Origin: Pseudomonadota bacterium
GTDB lineage: Bacteria; Pseudomonadota; Gammaproteobacteria; Burkholderiales; Burkholderiaceae_B
Assembly: GCA_023437255.1 (NCBI GenBank)
Contig: JAEZGR010000378.1
Coordinates: forward strand, 1 to 22,459
Direction of reading: 5' to 3'
DNA: 22,459 bases
Below are positions 1 to 12,441 of this stretch, piece by piece; the first letter of the stretch is position 1; every line of letters begins with the position of its first letter. The position numbers were made by a program, and so were the translations under genes. The notes beneath the pieces are model-generated. The model did not search any database. It was not told where the DNA came from and saw nothing but the letters and a program-made list of their open reading frames with translations.

Positions 1-1619
<1,619 letters not shown>

Positions 1620-1633
1620 TTAGGGAACGGCCA

Positions 1634-1641
1634 ATTATAAT
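1634..1641. promoter_or_regulatory. Possible bidirectional -10 element between trxB and ftsK
   Basis: The palindrome ATTATAAT gives a perfect TATAAT on both strands, in the only AT-rich spot of the 35-bp gap between divergent trxB and ftsK. Leftward, a start near 1627 would give trxB a leader of roughly 23 nt containing its AAGGA site, which fits well. Rightward, transcription would begin close to the second in-frame ftsK ATG (1649), implying an almost leaderless message or a promoter elsewhere. I found no convincing -35 box in either direction, so this rests on the -10 match and position alone. Confidence 0.4.
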
Positions 1642-4000
1642 GGCCCGCATGGCAAGGCTACCCGCGACCCCTTCACGCTCATCCCGTAACGTACGCAATG
1701 GTCCGTCTCCGCTGCAGACCCGGCTGTCAGGTCTGGCGCGCGAAGCTCGCTGGATCGTGTTCGCGGGTCTGGCGGCCTGGCTCGCCCTGGTGCTGGGCAC
1801 ATGGGACCCGACCGATCCGGCCTGGTCGCAGTCGGTGCATTCCAGCGTCACCCACAATCGCGGCGGCATTCTAGGCGCGCACGTCGCCGATTTTCTGCTG
1901 TTCTTGTTCGGTTACTCCACCTGGCTGTGGGTCGTTCTGCTCACCCAACGCGTGGTGGTGGGCTTTCTGCGGCTTACAGGTTCGCTGCAGCAGGCGCCGC
2001 CTGCCGACGTCCTGCCGCGGGTGCGCTGGGAACTGGGCATCGGATTCTTCATGCTGTTCATCGGCTGCATGGGCATCGAGGCGCTGCACCTGCGTCAGCT
2101 GGGTGCGGAACTGCCGGCCGGCGCCGGCGGGCAGCTCGGGCGACTGCTGGCCGATTTTCTGGCGGCTTCCTTCGGGCTGGCGGGTTGCACCCTGGGCCTG
2201 CTGGTGCTGGTCGCGGTAGGTGCCAGTCTTTTCTTCGGCTTTTCCTGGCTGCACGTGGCCGAAAAGGTAGGCCTGTATGTTGAAAAGGGCTTCCAGCGCC
2301 TCGTCGAGCTCAAGGCCGCGCGCGATGACCGCCGTGTCGGTCAGGTCAGCAAGGCCAAACGCGAAGAAACGGTGGTCGCCAAGCAGGAAGAGCTTGTCCA
2401 TGATCAGCCGGTCCGTATCGAGCCGGCTGTCACCACGGTGCCCAAGTCGGTGCGGGCCGAAAAAGAAAAGCAGAGCACGCTCTTTGCGCTGCCGCCCGAT
2501 CCCACCGGCGGCGATCTGCCGGCCATCGGCCTGCTGGACGCGCCCGCGGGCTCCATGGAAACCGTCACCCCTGAAACCATTGAATTCACGTCCCGGCTCA
2601 TCGAGAAGAAGCTGTCCGACTTCGGCGTGCGCGTTACCGTGGTTGCGGCGCAGTCCGGCCCGGTCATCACCCGCTACGAGATCGAGCCCGCCACCGGGGT
2701 CAAGGGCAGCCAGATTGTGAATCTTGCCAAAGACCTGGCTCGCGCGCTGAGTCTGGTCAGCATTCGTGTCGTGGAAACCATTCCCGGCAAGAACCTGATG
2801 GGGCTCGAACTGCCCAATCCCAAGCGTCAGGTCGTACGGCTCTCCGAAATCGTGGGGTCGCAGGTCTACCATGCCAGCCCCTCGTTGCTCACGCTCGCGC
2901 TGGGTAAGGACATCGCGGGCAATCCGCTGGTGGCCGACCTGGCCAAGATGCCCCACTTGCTGGTTGCCGGCACCACCGGCTCGGGCAAGTCGGTGGGCTT
3001 CAATGCAATGATTCTGTCGCTGTTGTACAAGGCCGACCCCAGCCAGGTGCGCATGATTCTCATCGATCCCAAGATGCTCGAAATGAGCGTCTACGAAGGG
3101 ATCCCGCACCTGCTGGCGCCGGTGGTCACCGACATGCGCCAGGCGGCCAACGCGCTGAACTGGTGCGTGGCCGAAATGGAAAAGCGATATCGCCTCATGA
3201 GCAAGCTGGGCGTGCGCAATCTGGCCGGCTTCAATGCCAAGATCCGCGAGGCGCAGAAGCGCGACGAAACCATACCGAATCCCTTCTCGCTCACGCCCGA
3301 CGCGCCCGAGCCGCTCAGCACGCTGCCCTATATCGTGGTGGTGATCGACGAGCTCGCCGACCTGATGATGGTGGTGGGCAAGAAGATCGAAGAGCTGATC
3401 GCCCGGCTGGCGCAAAAGGCTCGGGCTGCGGGCATTCACCTGATTCTTGCCACCCAGCGCCCCAGCGTCGACGTGATCACGGGCCTCATCAAGGCCAACA
3501 TCCCCACGCGTATCGCCTTCCAGGTATCGTCCAAGATCGATTCGCGCACCATTCTCGACCAAATGGGGGCCGAGACCCTGCTTGGCCTGGGCGACATGCT
3601 TTACATGCCGCCCGGCACGGGGCTGCCGGTGCGTGTGCACGGTGCCTTCGTGCACGATGACGAAGTGCACCGAGTGGTCGATTCACTCAAGCAGCAGGGT
3701 GCGCCGAATTATGTCGATGGCGTGCTCGAAGGCACGGCCGAAGGCGAGACGGGCGACGGTGTGGGTTCGGTTACAGGGTTTACAGACGCAGAATCTGACC
3801 CGTTGTACGATCAGGCGGTCGAGCTGGTGCTCAAGAACCGCCGGGCTTCCATTTCGTCGGTTCAGCGCTATTTGCGCATCGGTTATAACCGCGCCGCGCG
3901 GCTGCTCGAACAGATGGAGCAAGCCGGGCTGGTGACTCCCATGCAGGCCAACGGCAACCGCGAAATCCTTGTTAAAGGCAGGCCCGATGATGATGAATGA
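1640..4000 (+). CDS. ftsK: DNA translocase FtsK
   Basis: Septal DNA pump that moves the chromosome terminus through the closing septum and activates XerCD at dif. The 786-residue frame has an N-terminal membrane domain with about four helices (roughly 38-55, 82-104, 132-150, 172-200), then a charged linker of only ~120 residues. The RecA-like motor follows, with Walker A GTTGSGKS at 444-451 and Walker [13 protein letters not shown] (Asp570, Glu571). The C-terminal winged-helix gamma domain, which reads KOPS and contacts XerD, covers roughly 719-786 ([20 protein letters not shown]). The short linker is usual for beta-proteobacterial FtsK/SpoIIIE and unlike the 1329-residue E. coli protein. The ATG at 1640 overlaps a TATAAT; the ATG at 1649 is the alternative start. 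The 3' end overlaps lolA by 14 nt. Confidence 0.96.
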   Translation: MARMARLPATPSRSSRNVRNGPSPLQTRLSGLAREARWIVFAGLAAWLALVLGTWDPTDPAWSQSVHSSVTHNRGGILGAHVADFLLFLFGYSTWLWVVLLTQRVVVGFLRLTGSLQQAPPADVLPRVRWELGIGFFMLFIGCMGIEALHLRQLGAELPAGAGGQLGRLLADFLAASFGLAGCTLGLLVLVAVGASLFFGFSWLHVAEKVGLYVEKGFQRLVELKAARDDRRVGQVSKAKREETVVAKQEELVHDQPVRIEPAVTTVPKSVRAEKEKQSTLFALPPDPTGGDLPAIGLLDAPAGSMETVTPETIEFTSRLIEKKLSDFGVRVTVVAAQSGPVITRYEIEPATGVKGSQIVNLAKDLARALSLVSIRVVETIPGKNLMGLELPNPKRQVVRLSEIVGSQVYHASPSLLTLALGKDIAGNPLVADLAKMPHLLVAGTTGSGKSVGFNAMILSLLYKADPSQVRMILIDPKMLEMSVYEGIPHLLAPVVTDMRQAANALNWCVAEMEKRYRLMSKLGVRNLAGFNAKIREAQKRDETIPNPFSLTPDAPEPLSTLPYIVVVIDELADLMMVVGKKIEELIARLAQKARAAGIHLILATQRPSVDVITGLIKANIPTRIAFQVSSKIDSRTILDQMGAETLLGLGDMLYMPPGTGLPVRVHGAFVHDDEVHRVVDSLKQQGAPNYVDGVLEGTAEGETGDGVGSVTGFTDAESDPLYDQAVELVLKNRRASISSVQRYLRIGYNRAARLLEQMEQAGLVTPMQANGNREILVKGRPDDDE

Positions 4001-4631
4001 AGCAGGGCGCCGTGTCGCCCGTTGGTGTGTGGCCTCGCTCATGGTGTTGTTCACCGTGCCGGCGGTGGCCGCAGACGCCCGCGAACAATTACAGCGCTTC
4101 GTGAGCGAAGTTTCTTCGGCGCAGGGCCGATTCACGCAGCAGGTTGCGGGTGTACAGGGCGACGCACGGCCGCAGCAGTCTGGCGAATTCTCTTTTCAGC
4201 GTCCCGGCAAGTTTCGCTGGCACGTGCTGAAGCCATACGAGCAGCTGGTGATTTCAGACGGCAAGCTGTTGCGGCAGTTCGACCCGGATCTGGCCCAACT
4301 GACTGAGCGGCCTGTCGATCAGTCGATCGGTGCATCGCCGGCAGCCATTCTCTTTGGCTCGGGTCGCCTCGAAGACGCCTTCGAGCTCACCTCTCAGCCC
4401 GACCGCGATGGCTTGGTGTGGCTGCGCGCACGCCCCAAGTCGGGTGATGCGGGTTTCACGCATGTTGATATCGGTTTTGCCGAAGGGCTGCCGCAGCGCC
4501 TGGAACTGCTCGATGCGTTCGGGCAGACCACGCGCATCACGCTCAGCGACATGCAGCCCAACGTCAAATTGGCTGCCGAGGCCTTTGATTTCAAGGCGCC
4601 TGCCGACGTCGATGTGGTCACGATGCAGTAG
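3987..4631 (+). CDS. lolA: Outer-membrane lipoprotein carrier protein LolA
   Basis: Periplasmic chaperone that accepts lipoproteins from the LolCDE ABC transporter and passes them to LolB at the outer membrane. The 214-residue product starts with a signal peptide: basic NEAGRRVAR, a hydrophobic stretch, and an AVA|AD cleavage site near residue 28. The mature part has the family signatures GRFTQQV near the start and the segment [18 protein letters not shown], followed by [11 protein letters not shown]. Three consecutive ATG codons (3987, 3990, 3993) all lie inside the end of ftsK. The purine-rich AAAGGCAGG just upstream serves any of them, so the exact start is uncertain by two residues. It sits between ftsK and rarA, the usual proteobacterial order. 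Confidence 0.94.
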   Translation: MMMNEAGRRVARWCVASLMVLFTVPAVAADAREQLQRFVSEVSSAQGRFTQQVAGVQGDARPQQSGEFSFQRPGKFRWHVLKPYEQLVISDGKLLRQFDPDLAQLTERPVDQSIGASPAAILFGSGRLEDAFELTSQPDRDGLVWLRARPKSGDAGFTHVDIGFAEGLPQRLELLDAFGQTTRITLSDMQPNVKLAAEAFDFKAPADVDVVTMQ

Positions 4632-4645
4632 ATGCCGGCTCGGCT

Positions 4646-5977
4646 ATGAGTAACGATCTGTTCCGTAGCGCCGGCGCCGAACCGGCCCACGTTCCGCTTG
4701 CCGAGCGCATGCGCCCGACCACCCTCGATCAGGTGGTCGGGCAGGCGCATCTGCTGGGGCCGGGCAAGCCACTGCGGGTGGCGTTCGAATCGGGCCGACC
4801 GCATTCGATGATCTTCTGGGGGCCGCCCGGTGTGGGCAAGACCACGCTCGCGCGGCTGATGGTCGAGGGCTTCGATGCTCAGTTCATCGCCATTTCGGCG
4901 GTCCTGGGCGGTGTGAAGGACATTCGCGACGCCGTGGCGGCGGCCCAGGCCGCCCAGGTACGCGGCCGGCGCACGATCCTGTTCGTCGACGAAGTCCACC
5001 GCTTCAACAAGGCCCAGCAGGACGCCTTTCTGCCTTATGTGGAAAGCGGGTTGTTCACCTTCATCGGTGCCACCACCGAAAATCCCTCGTTTGAAGTGAA
5101 CTCGGCCCTGCTTTCGCGGGCACGGGTGTATGTGCTGCAGGCCCTTAGCCACGAAGAGCTGGGCGAACTCGTCGACCGCGCGCTTGTCGCGCTCAACGCT
5201 GATCAGGAATCGACGCCCCTTTCATTCGATCCGGCGGCACGTGAGCAACTGGCCCGCTGGGCCGACGGCGACGCCCGGCGCCTGATCAACGCCATGGAAA
5301 TCGTGGCCGAATCCGCGCGTAATGCGGGCCGGGAGCTGGTTGATCCCGCCTGGCTCGAAACGGCGCTATCGCAGAATCTGCGCCGCTTCGACAAGGGTGG
5401 AGACGCCTTCTACGATCAGATCAGCGCCCTGCACAAGGCGGTGCGCGGGTCCGATCCCGACGCCGCGCTCTATTGGTTCGCCCGCATGATCGATGGCGGT
5501 GCCGATCCGCGCTACCTGGCACGGCGAATCGTGCGCATGGCGGTGGAAGACATTGGCCTGGCTGACCCCCGCGCGACTCAGCTGACGCTCAACGGCGCCG
5601 ATATCTACGAGCGGCTGGGTTCCCCGGAAGGCGAACTGGCGCTCGCTCAGGCGGTGGTGTATCTGGCCTGTGCGCCCAAGTCGAATGCAGTGTATTCGGC
5701 GTACAAGGCTGCGCGCCGATATGCCGAGCAGCACGGCAGCGCGCCGGTGCCGCTGCACTTGCGCAATGCGCCCACCCGTTTGATGAAAGATCTGGGCTAT
5801 GGAGGGCAGTATCGCTACGCCCATGACGAGCCGCATGGCTATGCGGCGGGCGAGCGATATTTCCCCGACGGACTCGACGCCACCTTCTACGAGCCGACAG
5901 ATCGGGGGCTGGAAGGTAAAATCCGGCAGAAGCTGGCGTTCCTGCGTGAACTCGACGAAGCAGCCACGCGCCGATAG
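4646..5977 (+). CDS. rarA: Replication-associated recombination protein A (RarA/MgsA AAA+ ATPase)
   Basis: Cytoplasmic AAA+ ATPase of the RarA/MgsA/WRNIP1 family, related to clamp loaders and acting at stalled replication forks. In the 443-residue protein, Walker A is GPPGVGKT at 59-66, Walker B with an unusual DEVHRF box is at 115-120, and sensor 1 is [10 protein letters not shown]. The arginine-finger region [11 protein letters not shown] follows. The C-terminal half holds the tetramerisation part with [12 protein letters not shown] and [10 protein letters not shown], both typical of this family rather than of DnaX or RuvB. It begins 14 nt after lolA ends, with no strong Shine-Dalgarno, so it probably depends on upstream translation. 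Length and all motifs are normal. Confidence 0.96.
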   Translation: MSNDLFRSAGAEPAHVPLAERMRPTTLDQVVGQAHLLGPGKPLRVAFESGRPHSMIFWGPPGVGKTTLARLMVEGFDAQFIAISAVLGGVKDIRDAVAAAQAAQVRGRRTILFVDEVHRFNKAQQDAFLPYVESGLFTFIGATTENPSFEVNSALLSRARVYVLQALSHEELGELVDRALVALNADQESTPLSFDPAAREQLARWADGDARRLINAMEIVAESARNAGRELVDPAWLETALSQNLRRFDKGGDAFYDQISALHKAVRGSDPDAALYWFARMIDGGADPRYLARRIVRMAVEDIGLADPRATQLTLNGADIYERLGSPEGELALAQAVVYLACAPKSNAVYSAYKAARRYAEQHGSAPVPLHLRNAPTRLMKDLGYGGQYRYAHDEPHGYAAGERYFPDGLDATFYEPTDRGLEGKIRQKLAFLRELDEAATRR

Positions 5978-6026
5978 CGCGGCCTGCACCATTCAATCCC
6001 GGTTAACCGAAATTTTTCTTGGCTGA

Positions 6027-7370
<1,344 letters not shown>

Positions 7371-7706
7371 TCAGCGGTGCCTGTGGCCGTGCGCCCGTGC
7401 GTGGGGCGGCGGTCCGGGCCGATGGTGGCCTCGCGCGTGCTTGCCGTGCGGCCCCTTGTGGCTACGGTAGTGGGGGTGCGAATAATGCTTGTGCCCGCGC
7501 TTGTAGACCTTTTCCGGGTAGTAATACACCACGGGCGGGCTGTATGAGTACCTTGCCGGCGGATGGTAATGGTGATGATGGTGCCGTGGCGTTCCAACCA
7601 CCACACCCGGTACGCCAATGCCAATGTGCACGTCAACATCTGCTTTGGCCGCCGGGGCAAGTAGGCTCGTGGCGAGTGCCAGGCCAATAACCAGTAATCG
7701 CTTCAT
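7371..7706 (-). CDS. Small secreted histidine-rich protein, unknown function
   Basis: I do not recognise a named family. The 111-residue product begins with a clear signal peptide (MKRLLVIGLALATSLLAP, cleavage near AAKA|DV at residue 22) and so is expected in the periplasm or outside the cell. The mature ~89 residues open with DVDVHIGIGVPGVVV and then turn to low-complexity sequence with about 20 His, including a run of five, plus many Pro, Tyr, Arg, Lys and Gly; there is no Cys. Such composition suggests metal (Ni, Zn, Cu) binding or polyanion binding, but no function can be assigned. The start at 7706 has AGGGG a few nt upstream; an ATG 18 codons earlier lacks this and would bury the signal peptide. 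The stop is immediately adjacent to that of serS. Confidence 0.8.
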   Translation of the reverse strand: MKRLLVIGLALATSLLAPAAKADVDVHIGIGVPGVVVGTPRHHHHHYHPPARYSYSPPVVYYYPEKVYKRGHKHYSHPHYRSHKGPHGKHARGHHRPGPPPHARAHGHRHR

Positions 7707-7804
7707 GGCGAACCCCTTTTCTAGGTCATTTGCCCTATTGTGGGCGATAACCCGTTTCACAATTGTTGGGTTCGCGGTCGTAGAAGCTTCAAAACGCTAC
7801 AGAA
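7707..7804 (-). promoter_or_regulatory. 98-bp leader/intergenic region with inverted repeat covering the RBS
   Basis: This gap separates the end of the polysaccharide operon from the His-rich gene, both read leftward. On the minus strand GCGAACCC (7775-7768) and GGGTTCGC (7715-7708) form a perfect 8-bp inverted repeat, the second arm overlapping the Shine-Dalgarno to start-codon region. A TTGTGA box (7765-7760) with weak -10-like sequence downstream could be a promoter, but the match is poor. No convincing rho-independent terminator for the operon is visible. Confidence 0.3.
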
Positions 7805-9847
7805 TCAGCTCATTGTGTGGTGCAGATGCACCCAGTCGACCACCTCGCACTCAGGTTGATACCCTTCGACAACCTGCGTGAACACTGAGCGCATGCGGGG
7901 GTAGTTGTCGTCTTCAATGGCCTGGCTCAGTTCGGCCAACACCTCCTTCAAGGCCTTCCAGTCCAGGCGCTGTTCGCTGGCCCGCATGATGCGCGGATGT
8001 GCCGTAAGTGCAACATTCGCGCCGATCAACAGCTCTTCATAGAGTTTCTCGCCGGGTCGCAGTCCCACATATTCGATCGCAATATCGCCGTCGGGGTTCT
8101 CGGCGCTGCGAACCGACAGACCGGAAAGCTGAATCATGCGCTCGGCCAGGTCGTTGATGCGAACGGGGTCACCCATGTCGAGCACGAACACATCGCCGCC
8201 GGTGCCCATCGAACCGGCCTGAATCACCAGCAGGGCCGCCTCGGGGATCGTCATGAAGTAGCGTGTGATGTCGGGATGGGTCACCGTCACGGGCCCGCCG
8301 GCCTGGATCTGGCGGCGGAACAGAGGAACAACGGAACCCGACGAGCCAAGGACATTGCCAAAGCGCACCATGGTGAAGCGTGTGCGCGCCGGCAGCCCCT
8401 CGGGGAGATCATCGCCGTAGAGCACCGGCTTTGCCTCGAAGGCCAGTGCCTGCAGCACCAGTTCGGCCAGGCGCTTGGTGCATCCCATGGTGTTGGTGGG
8501 CCGCACCGCCTTGTCGGTGGAAATGAGCACAAAGTTCTTTACCCCCGCGCGCAGGGCGGCCTGCGCACAGTGCAGGGTGCCGAAGACGTTGTTCAATATG
8601 CCCTCGGCCATGTTGCACTCGACCATGGGCACGTGCTTGTAGGCGGCGGCATGGTAAACGGTGTCGACGTCCCACGCCGACATGACGTCGAACAGGCGGT
8701 GTTCTTCTCGTACCGAGTTCAGAATAGCGACGATCCGCACGCTGAGTGCTTCCTTGCGTACGCGTTCCTCGAGTTCGCTCTGGATGTTGTACAGGTTGTA
8801 TTCACATTGCTCGAACAGAATCAGCATCCGCGGTGCGCACGCGAGTATCTGGCGGCACAGTTCCGAGCCTATCGACCCACCCGCCCCGGTCACCATGACC
8901 ACCTGCTCACGTATGCAGCGCTCGAGCAGCTCCACGTCGGGCCTGACCGGGTCGCGGCCCAGCAGGTCGGCAATGTCGACCTCCCGCAGTTCGTGCACCT
9001 GCACCTTTCCACTGGCAAGGTCGCGAACGCCGGGCACGGTGCGCACCGCGATGGGGTGCTCCGCGAGTCGCTCGATGATCGCCCGCCGGCGGCTGCGCGG
9101 CGTGGCCGGCATTGCAAGTAGGACTTCCTCGAGCTGCAGCGTTTCGATCAGACTGCCGATGTCTTCAGGTCTGTGTACTGGAAGCCCGCCTACCGTGCGC
9201 TCCTGAAGATCCGGGTTGTCGTCGAGGAACACGACCGGTCGCCGGCTGCGGTCGCCCTGCAGGGCCGCGAGCAGTTGGGTGCCTGACGTTCCGGCGCCGT
9301 AGATGGCCACCCGTTTGGCGCAATCGACGGTGGCGGCGCCGTGCTGCGCGGCGGCTGGACTCGTGGTCTGGAAGTACTGGCGAAGCGCCAGGCGCACCCC
9401 GCCGATCAGCACCAGGCTCAACACGGCGTGAATGAACAGTACCGAGCGCGGAATCGGTGGCGCCGACGGCCCGTGCAGCCAGACCGCCAGCGCCAGCAAG
9501 GCGGCGCTCAGGCCCACGCCCTTGACCACCGCGCCGATGGCCGGCATGCCCAGATATCGCAACACCGCCCGGTACAGACCCATTCTGGCCAGCAAGGGGA
9601 TGCTCAGCAGAGGCGCCAGCACGAACAGCCACGTGTGTGCGGTGAACGGCTCCGTCATGGCCATGTCGTCGAGTCGCAGATAAAAGGCCATCCACAATGA
9701 GAACCAGATCAGTACCGTGTCGACGCCTACCTGCAACACCCGTTTGTGCAATCGGGGCAGGGCGAGCAGCCGGGCGCGCAGGCTGCAGGGCTTGTCTGTG
9801 GCCTGGGTAAACGAGCCGGATCCAGGGTTCTGGGCGAGGGGATACAT
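7805..9847 (-). CDS. wbpM: Membrane-bound UDP-GlcNAc C4,C6-dehydratase, WbpM/CapD/PglF type
   Basis: Converts UDP-GlcNAc to UDP-4-keto-6-deoxy-GlcNAc, the entry to QuiNAc, FucNAc and bacillosamine-type sugars. The 680-residue protein has about four N-terminal membrane helices (roughly 40-155). A CoA-binding-like Rossmann part follows (IYGAGTSGTQLL from 182), then the catalytic extended SDR domain with GAGGSIGSEL at 321-330. The catalytic region is the hallmark STDKAVRPTNTMGCTK, where Met454 replaces the usual SDR Tyr and Lys458 is kept. The length matches full-size WbpM/WlbL rather than short FlaA1. An AGGAGG site (9852-9857) stands 4 nt before the ATG. It is the last gene of the operon, 19 nt after the flippase. 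WlbL of Bordetella is probably the nearest named relative. Confidence 0.93.
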   Translation of the reverse strand: MYPLAQNPGSGSFTQATDKPCSLRARLLALPRLHKRVLQVGVDTVLIWFSLWMAFYLRLDDMAMTEPFTAHTWLFVLAPLLSIPLLARMGLYRAVLRYLGMPAIGAVVKGVGLSAALLALAVWLHGPSAPPIPRSVLFIHAVLSLVLIGGVRLALRQYFQTTSPAAAQHGAATVDCAKRVAIYGAGTSGTQLLAALQGDRSRRPVVFLDDNPDLQERTVGGLPVHRPEDIGSLIETLQLEEVLLAMPATPRSRRRAIIERLAEHPIAVRTVPGVRDLASGKVQVHELREVDIADLLGRDPVRPDVELLERCIREQVVMVTGAGGSIGSELCRQILACAPRMLILFEQCEYNLYNIQSELEERVRKEALSVRIVAILNSVREEHRLFDVMSAWDVDTVYHAAAYKHVPMVECNMAEGILNNVFGTLHCAQAALRAGVKNFVLISTDKAVRPTNTMGCTKRLAELVLQALAFEAKPVLYGDDLPEGLPARTRFTMVRFGNVLGSSGSVVPLFRRQIQAGGPVTVTHPDITRYFMTIPEAALLVIQAGSMGTGGDVFVLDMGDPVRINDLAERMIQLSGLSVRSAENPDGDIAIEYVGLRPGEKLYEELLIGANVALTAHPRIMRASEQRLDWKALKEVLAELSQAIEDDNYPRMRSVFTQVVEGYQPECEVVDWVHLHHTMS

Positions 9848-9866
9848 GGCGCCTCCTGGCGAGTTC

Positions 9867-11171
9867 TTATGTCATGGGTGTAGCGGGTCGTCGCCGGGCA
9901 CCCCGGATGACGACGCATAGATAAAGGCTGTAGAGCACAAGCTCATGGACGACGTACAACTGCAGAAACTGTTCGATGTCGAGGCCGCGGCCAAGGCTCA
10001 GGGTGACCGTCACGCTGAAGAAATAAAGCACCTGCCACTGCACGCAGCTCTTGACGTTGTGCTCGAGCGACAGCACGGCGGTCAGGGGGCTCACGACGAA
10101 ACGGATTCCTACGGCCAGAGACAGAAGCCCGGCGTAGCGGCCGGCGTCGGCCCATGCCGCCCCGAATACAAAAGCAAAGAGCTCGGTACCCAGCAGGGCC
10201 AGTGCGATGACGAAGGGCACGGCGATCATCACCAGCACGGCGGCCGAGCGCAGTACATAGGGAAGAATCATCTCGGGGTTCTCGTTGTTGAGACGCGCAA
10301 TGCGCTGTTGCAGCACCTGGGAGATCGCATTCGAGATCAGGAAGAGCGGCAGCGCCAGCACCCTCAGCGTGAAGCTGAACAGCCCCGTGACAGTGGCCGA
10401 GAACGTGTGACTGACGATCAGCAGCGCCATCATGGACCCGCCGTTGCCCAGCAGGCAGCCCCACGTCGACAGCAATGGGAAGCGGCGATAGCTGCGGGCC
10501 ATGGCCCCCAGCAGCCGGCGGTTCACCTGCGAGCGGTTCTGCCATAACGAGGGCAGGTTGTAGCGCAGCAGCATCAGGAGGCCGGCGATCTGTCCAAGCA
10601 GCCATCCCCATACGAGACCGAAGCCGTGCAGCCCCGCATAGCCCAGGCCGCATTGCGCGGACCCTCCAAGTACGCCTTGCGCGGCGCGGCTGCCGGCAAG
10701 ACGGCCGAAGCGCGCACAGCGATTGTTCCAGCCGCTCAATATCTGGAAGGAAGTACAGATGAACAGCGTGAGGGGCAGTAGCGGCAGCCAGTCGCCTCGC
10801 AGCGTCTCGATCCATGAGGGCGGAATCCGGCTGTGGAAAAAGGCGAGTGCGGCGCCCAGCAAAACGCACACGCTGGCCAACACGATCCATGCGAGAGCCG
10901 TGACGTTCACCGCGTCTTCGTCGCGAGCAGGCAGCAGGATCGCTTCGTCGTAGCGCCCGGCTGCGATCACCGCGAGCACGCCGTTCACTGACATGAACAG
11001 CGCAAACACAGCAAAGTCTTCCGGCGTGTAGAGCCGGGTCAGAACCGGGCTGAGCAGGATCGGCACTGCCTGGGCAATAACGGCCCCGGTGACAAGCGCC
11101 GCCACCTGCGAGACGAATTTTCGTTCGCGCAGACGAATGACTCCGGATCGCAATGCGTGAGCGAGCTGCAT
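9867..11171 (-). CDS. Wzx-like O-antigen/polysaccharide flippase (MOP/PST superfamily)
   Basis: A 434-residue polytopic membrane protein with about 12 hydrophobic segments. The N-terminus matches the PST family pattern: a cytoplasmic start, a first helix (VTGAVIAQAVPILLSPVLTR), then YTPEDFAVFALFMSVNGVLAVIAAGRYDEAI, closely resembling LPS-locus flippases of this group. The likely role is moving the undecaprenyl-diphosphate-linked repeat unit across the inner membrane. It starts 6 nt after the aminotransferase stop with only a weak GGTGA upstream, so translation is probably coupled. These proteins diverge fast, so substrate cannot be inferred. No other flippase or ABC exporter is visible, which points to a Wzx/Wzy mode of assembly. 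Confidence 0.88.
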   Translation of the reverse strand: MQLAHALRSGVIRLRERKFVSQVAALVTGAVIAQAVPILLSPVLTRLYTPEDFAVFALFMSVNGVLAVIAAGRYDEAILLPARDEDAVNVTALAWIVLASVCVLLGAALAFFHSRIPPSWIETLRGDWLPLLPLTLFICTSFQILSGWNNRCARFGRLAGSRAAQGVLGGSAQCGLGYAGLHGFGLVWGWLLGQIAGLLMLLRYNLPSLWQNRSQVNRRLLGAMARSYRRFPLLSTWGCLLGNGGSMMALLIVSHTFSATVTGLFSFTLRVLALPLFLISNAISQVLQQRIARLNNENPEMILPYVLRSAAVLVMIAVPFVIALALLGTELFAFVFGAAWADAGRYAGLLSLAVGIRFVVSPLTAVLSLEHNVKSCVQWQVLYFFSVTVTLSLGRGLDIEQFLQLYVVHELVLYSLYLCVVIRGARRRPATPMT

Positions 11172-11177
11172 CGCGGT

Positions 11178-12416
11178 TCACCGAGAATGCAACGGGGCGG
11201 CGCCCGGTCGCTGAACAACGGGCGGCGCGGTGCCGGAAGGCAGATCCACTGCCTCATGCATGACCGCCTCCAGCGCCTGGCAGGCCCGTTCGATCTCTTC
11301 GTCCTGCAAAGTGGGGTGCACGAGGAACATCAGGGCGTCGCGCCCGAGCGCCTGGGCGTTGGGCATGGCGGACGCGGCGGGGCGGGGGATGTGGTCGAAC
11401 GCGCGTTCGCGATAGATCTCGCTGCACGAACCGCTGTAGCACGGGACACCGCGCGCCTGGATCGCCGCGAGAATGCGGTCTCGGGTCCAGCCGGCGCGCA
11501 GCATCTCGTGGTGCACGAACACATAGCACTTGTAGGCGGCGTGCACGATGTCTTCCGGGGGCATGGGCGCCCGCAGGCCTGGCAGCGTGGCCGCCAGCGA
11601 CCAGATTCGCATGGCGTGGCGCCGCCGTCGGGCGCTCCATTCGGGCAGGCGGCCAAGCTGGATGCGGCCGAGTACGGCCTGCATCTCGAGCATGCGCGCG
11701 TTGGTGCCTATGCTGTCATGCAGCCAGCGGAACTGGCCCGGATCCGCCGGGCGCCAACGCGCTTCCGGACTCTTGCCGTGATCCTTGTAGGACCAGGCCA
11801 ACGTCGCCAGGGCGGGGTCGTTGGTGGTGATCATGCCGCCTTCCCCGCCGGTGGTGATGATCTTGTCCTGGCAAAACGACCATGCTGCGATATGGCCGAG
11901 ACTGCCGACCGGTCGGCCGCGGTACATGGCCCCGTGTGCCTGGGCGCAATCCTCGATCACGCGCAGCCCACGCTCTCGCGCCAATGTCGTGATGGCGTCC
12001 ATGTCGCAGGGCCAGCCTGCAAGGTGCACGCACAGCACGGCGCAGGTGCGCGGGCTCAGCACGGCGGCCACGGTGTCGGCGGTGATGTTCTGGCTGTCGG
12101 GGTCGACGTCGGCAAACACGGGTGTGGCGCCCACATTCACCACGCACGATGCCGAAGCGACAAAGCTGCGGGGGGTGACGATGACTTCGTCGCCGGGGCC
12201 GATCTCCAGCGCGCGCAGCGCGATCTCGAGTGCGAGGGTGCCGTTCGCCACCGCGACGCCATGGCTGCACCCGACCGCAGCGGCGAACTCATTCTCGAAT
12301 TGGCGGCACTCCTGTCCGGTCCAGTAATTGACCCGGCCTGACAGGAGCACCCGGCGCACGGCATCGGCTTCTTCTTCGGTATAGGCAGGCCAGGGGGAAA
12401 AAGATGTGTCCAGCAT
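11178..12416 (-). CDS. DegT/DnrJ/EryC1/StrS-family PLP sugar aminotransferase
   Basis: PLP-dependent nucleotide-sugar aminotransferase, 412 residues. Visible elements are the substrate/PLP segment VANGTLALEIALRAL (57-70), the cofactor-binding EDCAQAHGA with Asp156 and Gln159, and the Schiff-base Lys185 in SFCQDKIITTGGEGG. These are typical of the VI-beta subgroup. In this operon the obvious 4-keto substrate is the WbpM product, giving a UDP-4-amino-4,6-dideoxy-GlcNAc, but this is inference. The Bordetella wlb locus also carries a second aminotransferase (wlbF, from memory). AGGAG stands upstream of the ATG. The tail after ~390 (SGTAPPVVQRPGAAPL) is a low-complexity extension. Distinct from the WbpE-like paralogue at the right end. 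Confidence 0.92.
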   Translation of the reverse strand: MLDTSFSPWPAYTEEEADAVRRVLLSGRVNYWTGQECRQFENEFAAAVGCSHGVAVANGTLALEIALRALEIGPGDEVIVTPRSFVASASCVVNVGATPVFADVDPDSQNITADTVAAVLSPRTCAVLCVHLAGWPCDMDAITTLARERGLRVIEDCAQAHGAMYRGRPVGSLGHIAAWSFCQDKIITTGGEGGMITTNDPALATLAWSYKDHGKSPEARWRPADPGQFRWLHDSIGTNARMLEMQAVLGRIQLGRLPEWSARRRRHAMRIWSLAATLPGLRAPMPPEDIVHAAYKCYVFVHHEMLRAGWTRDRILAAIQARGVPCYSGSCSEIYRERAFDHIPRPAASAMPNAQALGRDALMFLVHPTLQDEEIERACQALEAVMHEAVDLPSGTAPPVVQRPGAAPLHSR

Positions 12417-12441
12417 GGGAGGCTCCTGAGGCCGGTCCGGC

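Noticed and set aside
1871..3670. 599-codon open frame antisense to ftsK
   Set aside because: It lies fully opposite the conserved ftsK motor, is His/Gln/Arg-rich in the manner of high-GC antisense frames, and shows no domain motif.
6000..6020. CGGTTAACCG followed by a T-run as a rarA terminator
   Set aside because: A loop-less palindrome would leave a stem of only 3 bp after allowing a loop; too weak, and serS follows at once.
7776..7800. Possible terminator after the polysaccharide operon (GAAGCTTC / GTAG...CTAC)
   Set aside because: The pairing is short and broken and has no T-run in the direction of transcription.
7997..9121. 374-codon frame antisense to the wbpM-like gene
   Set aside because: Same GC-driven antisense effect; no start signal, no recognisable motif.
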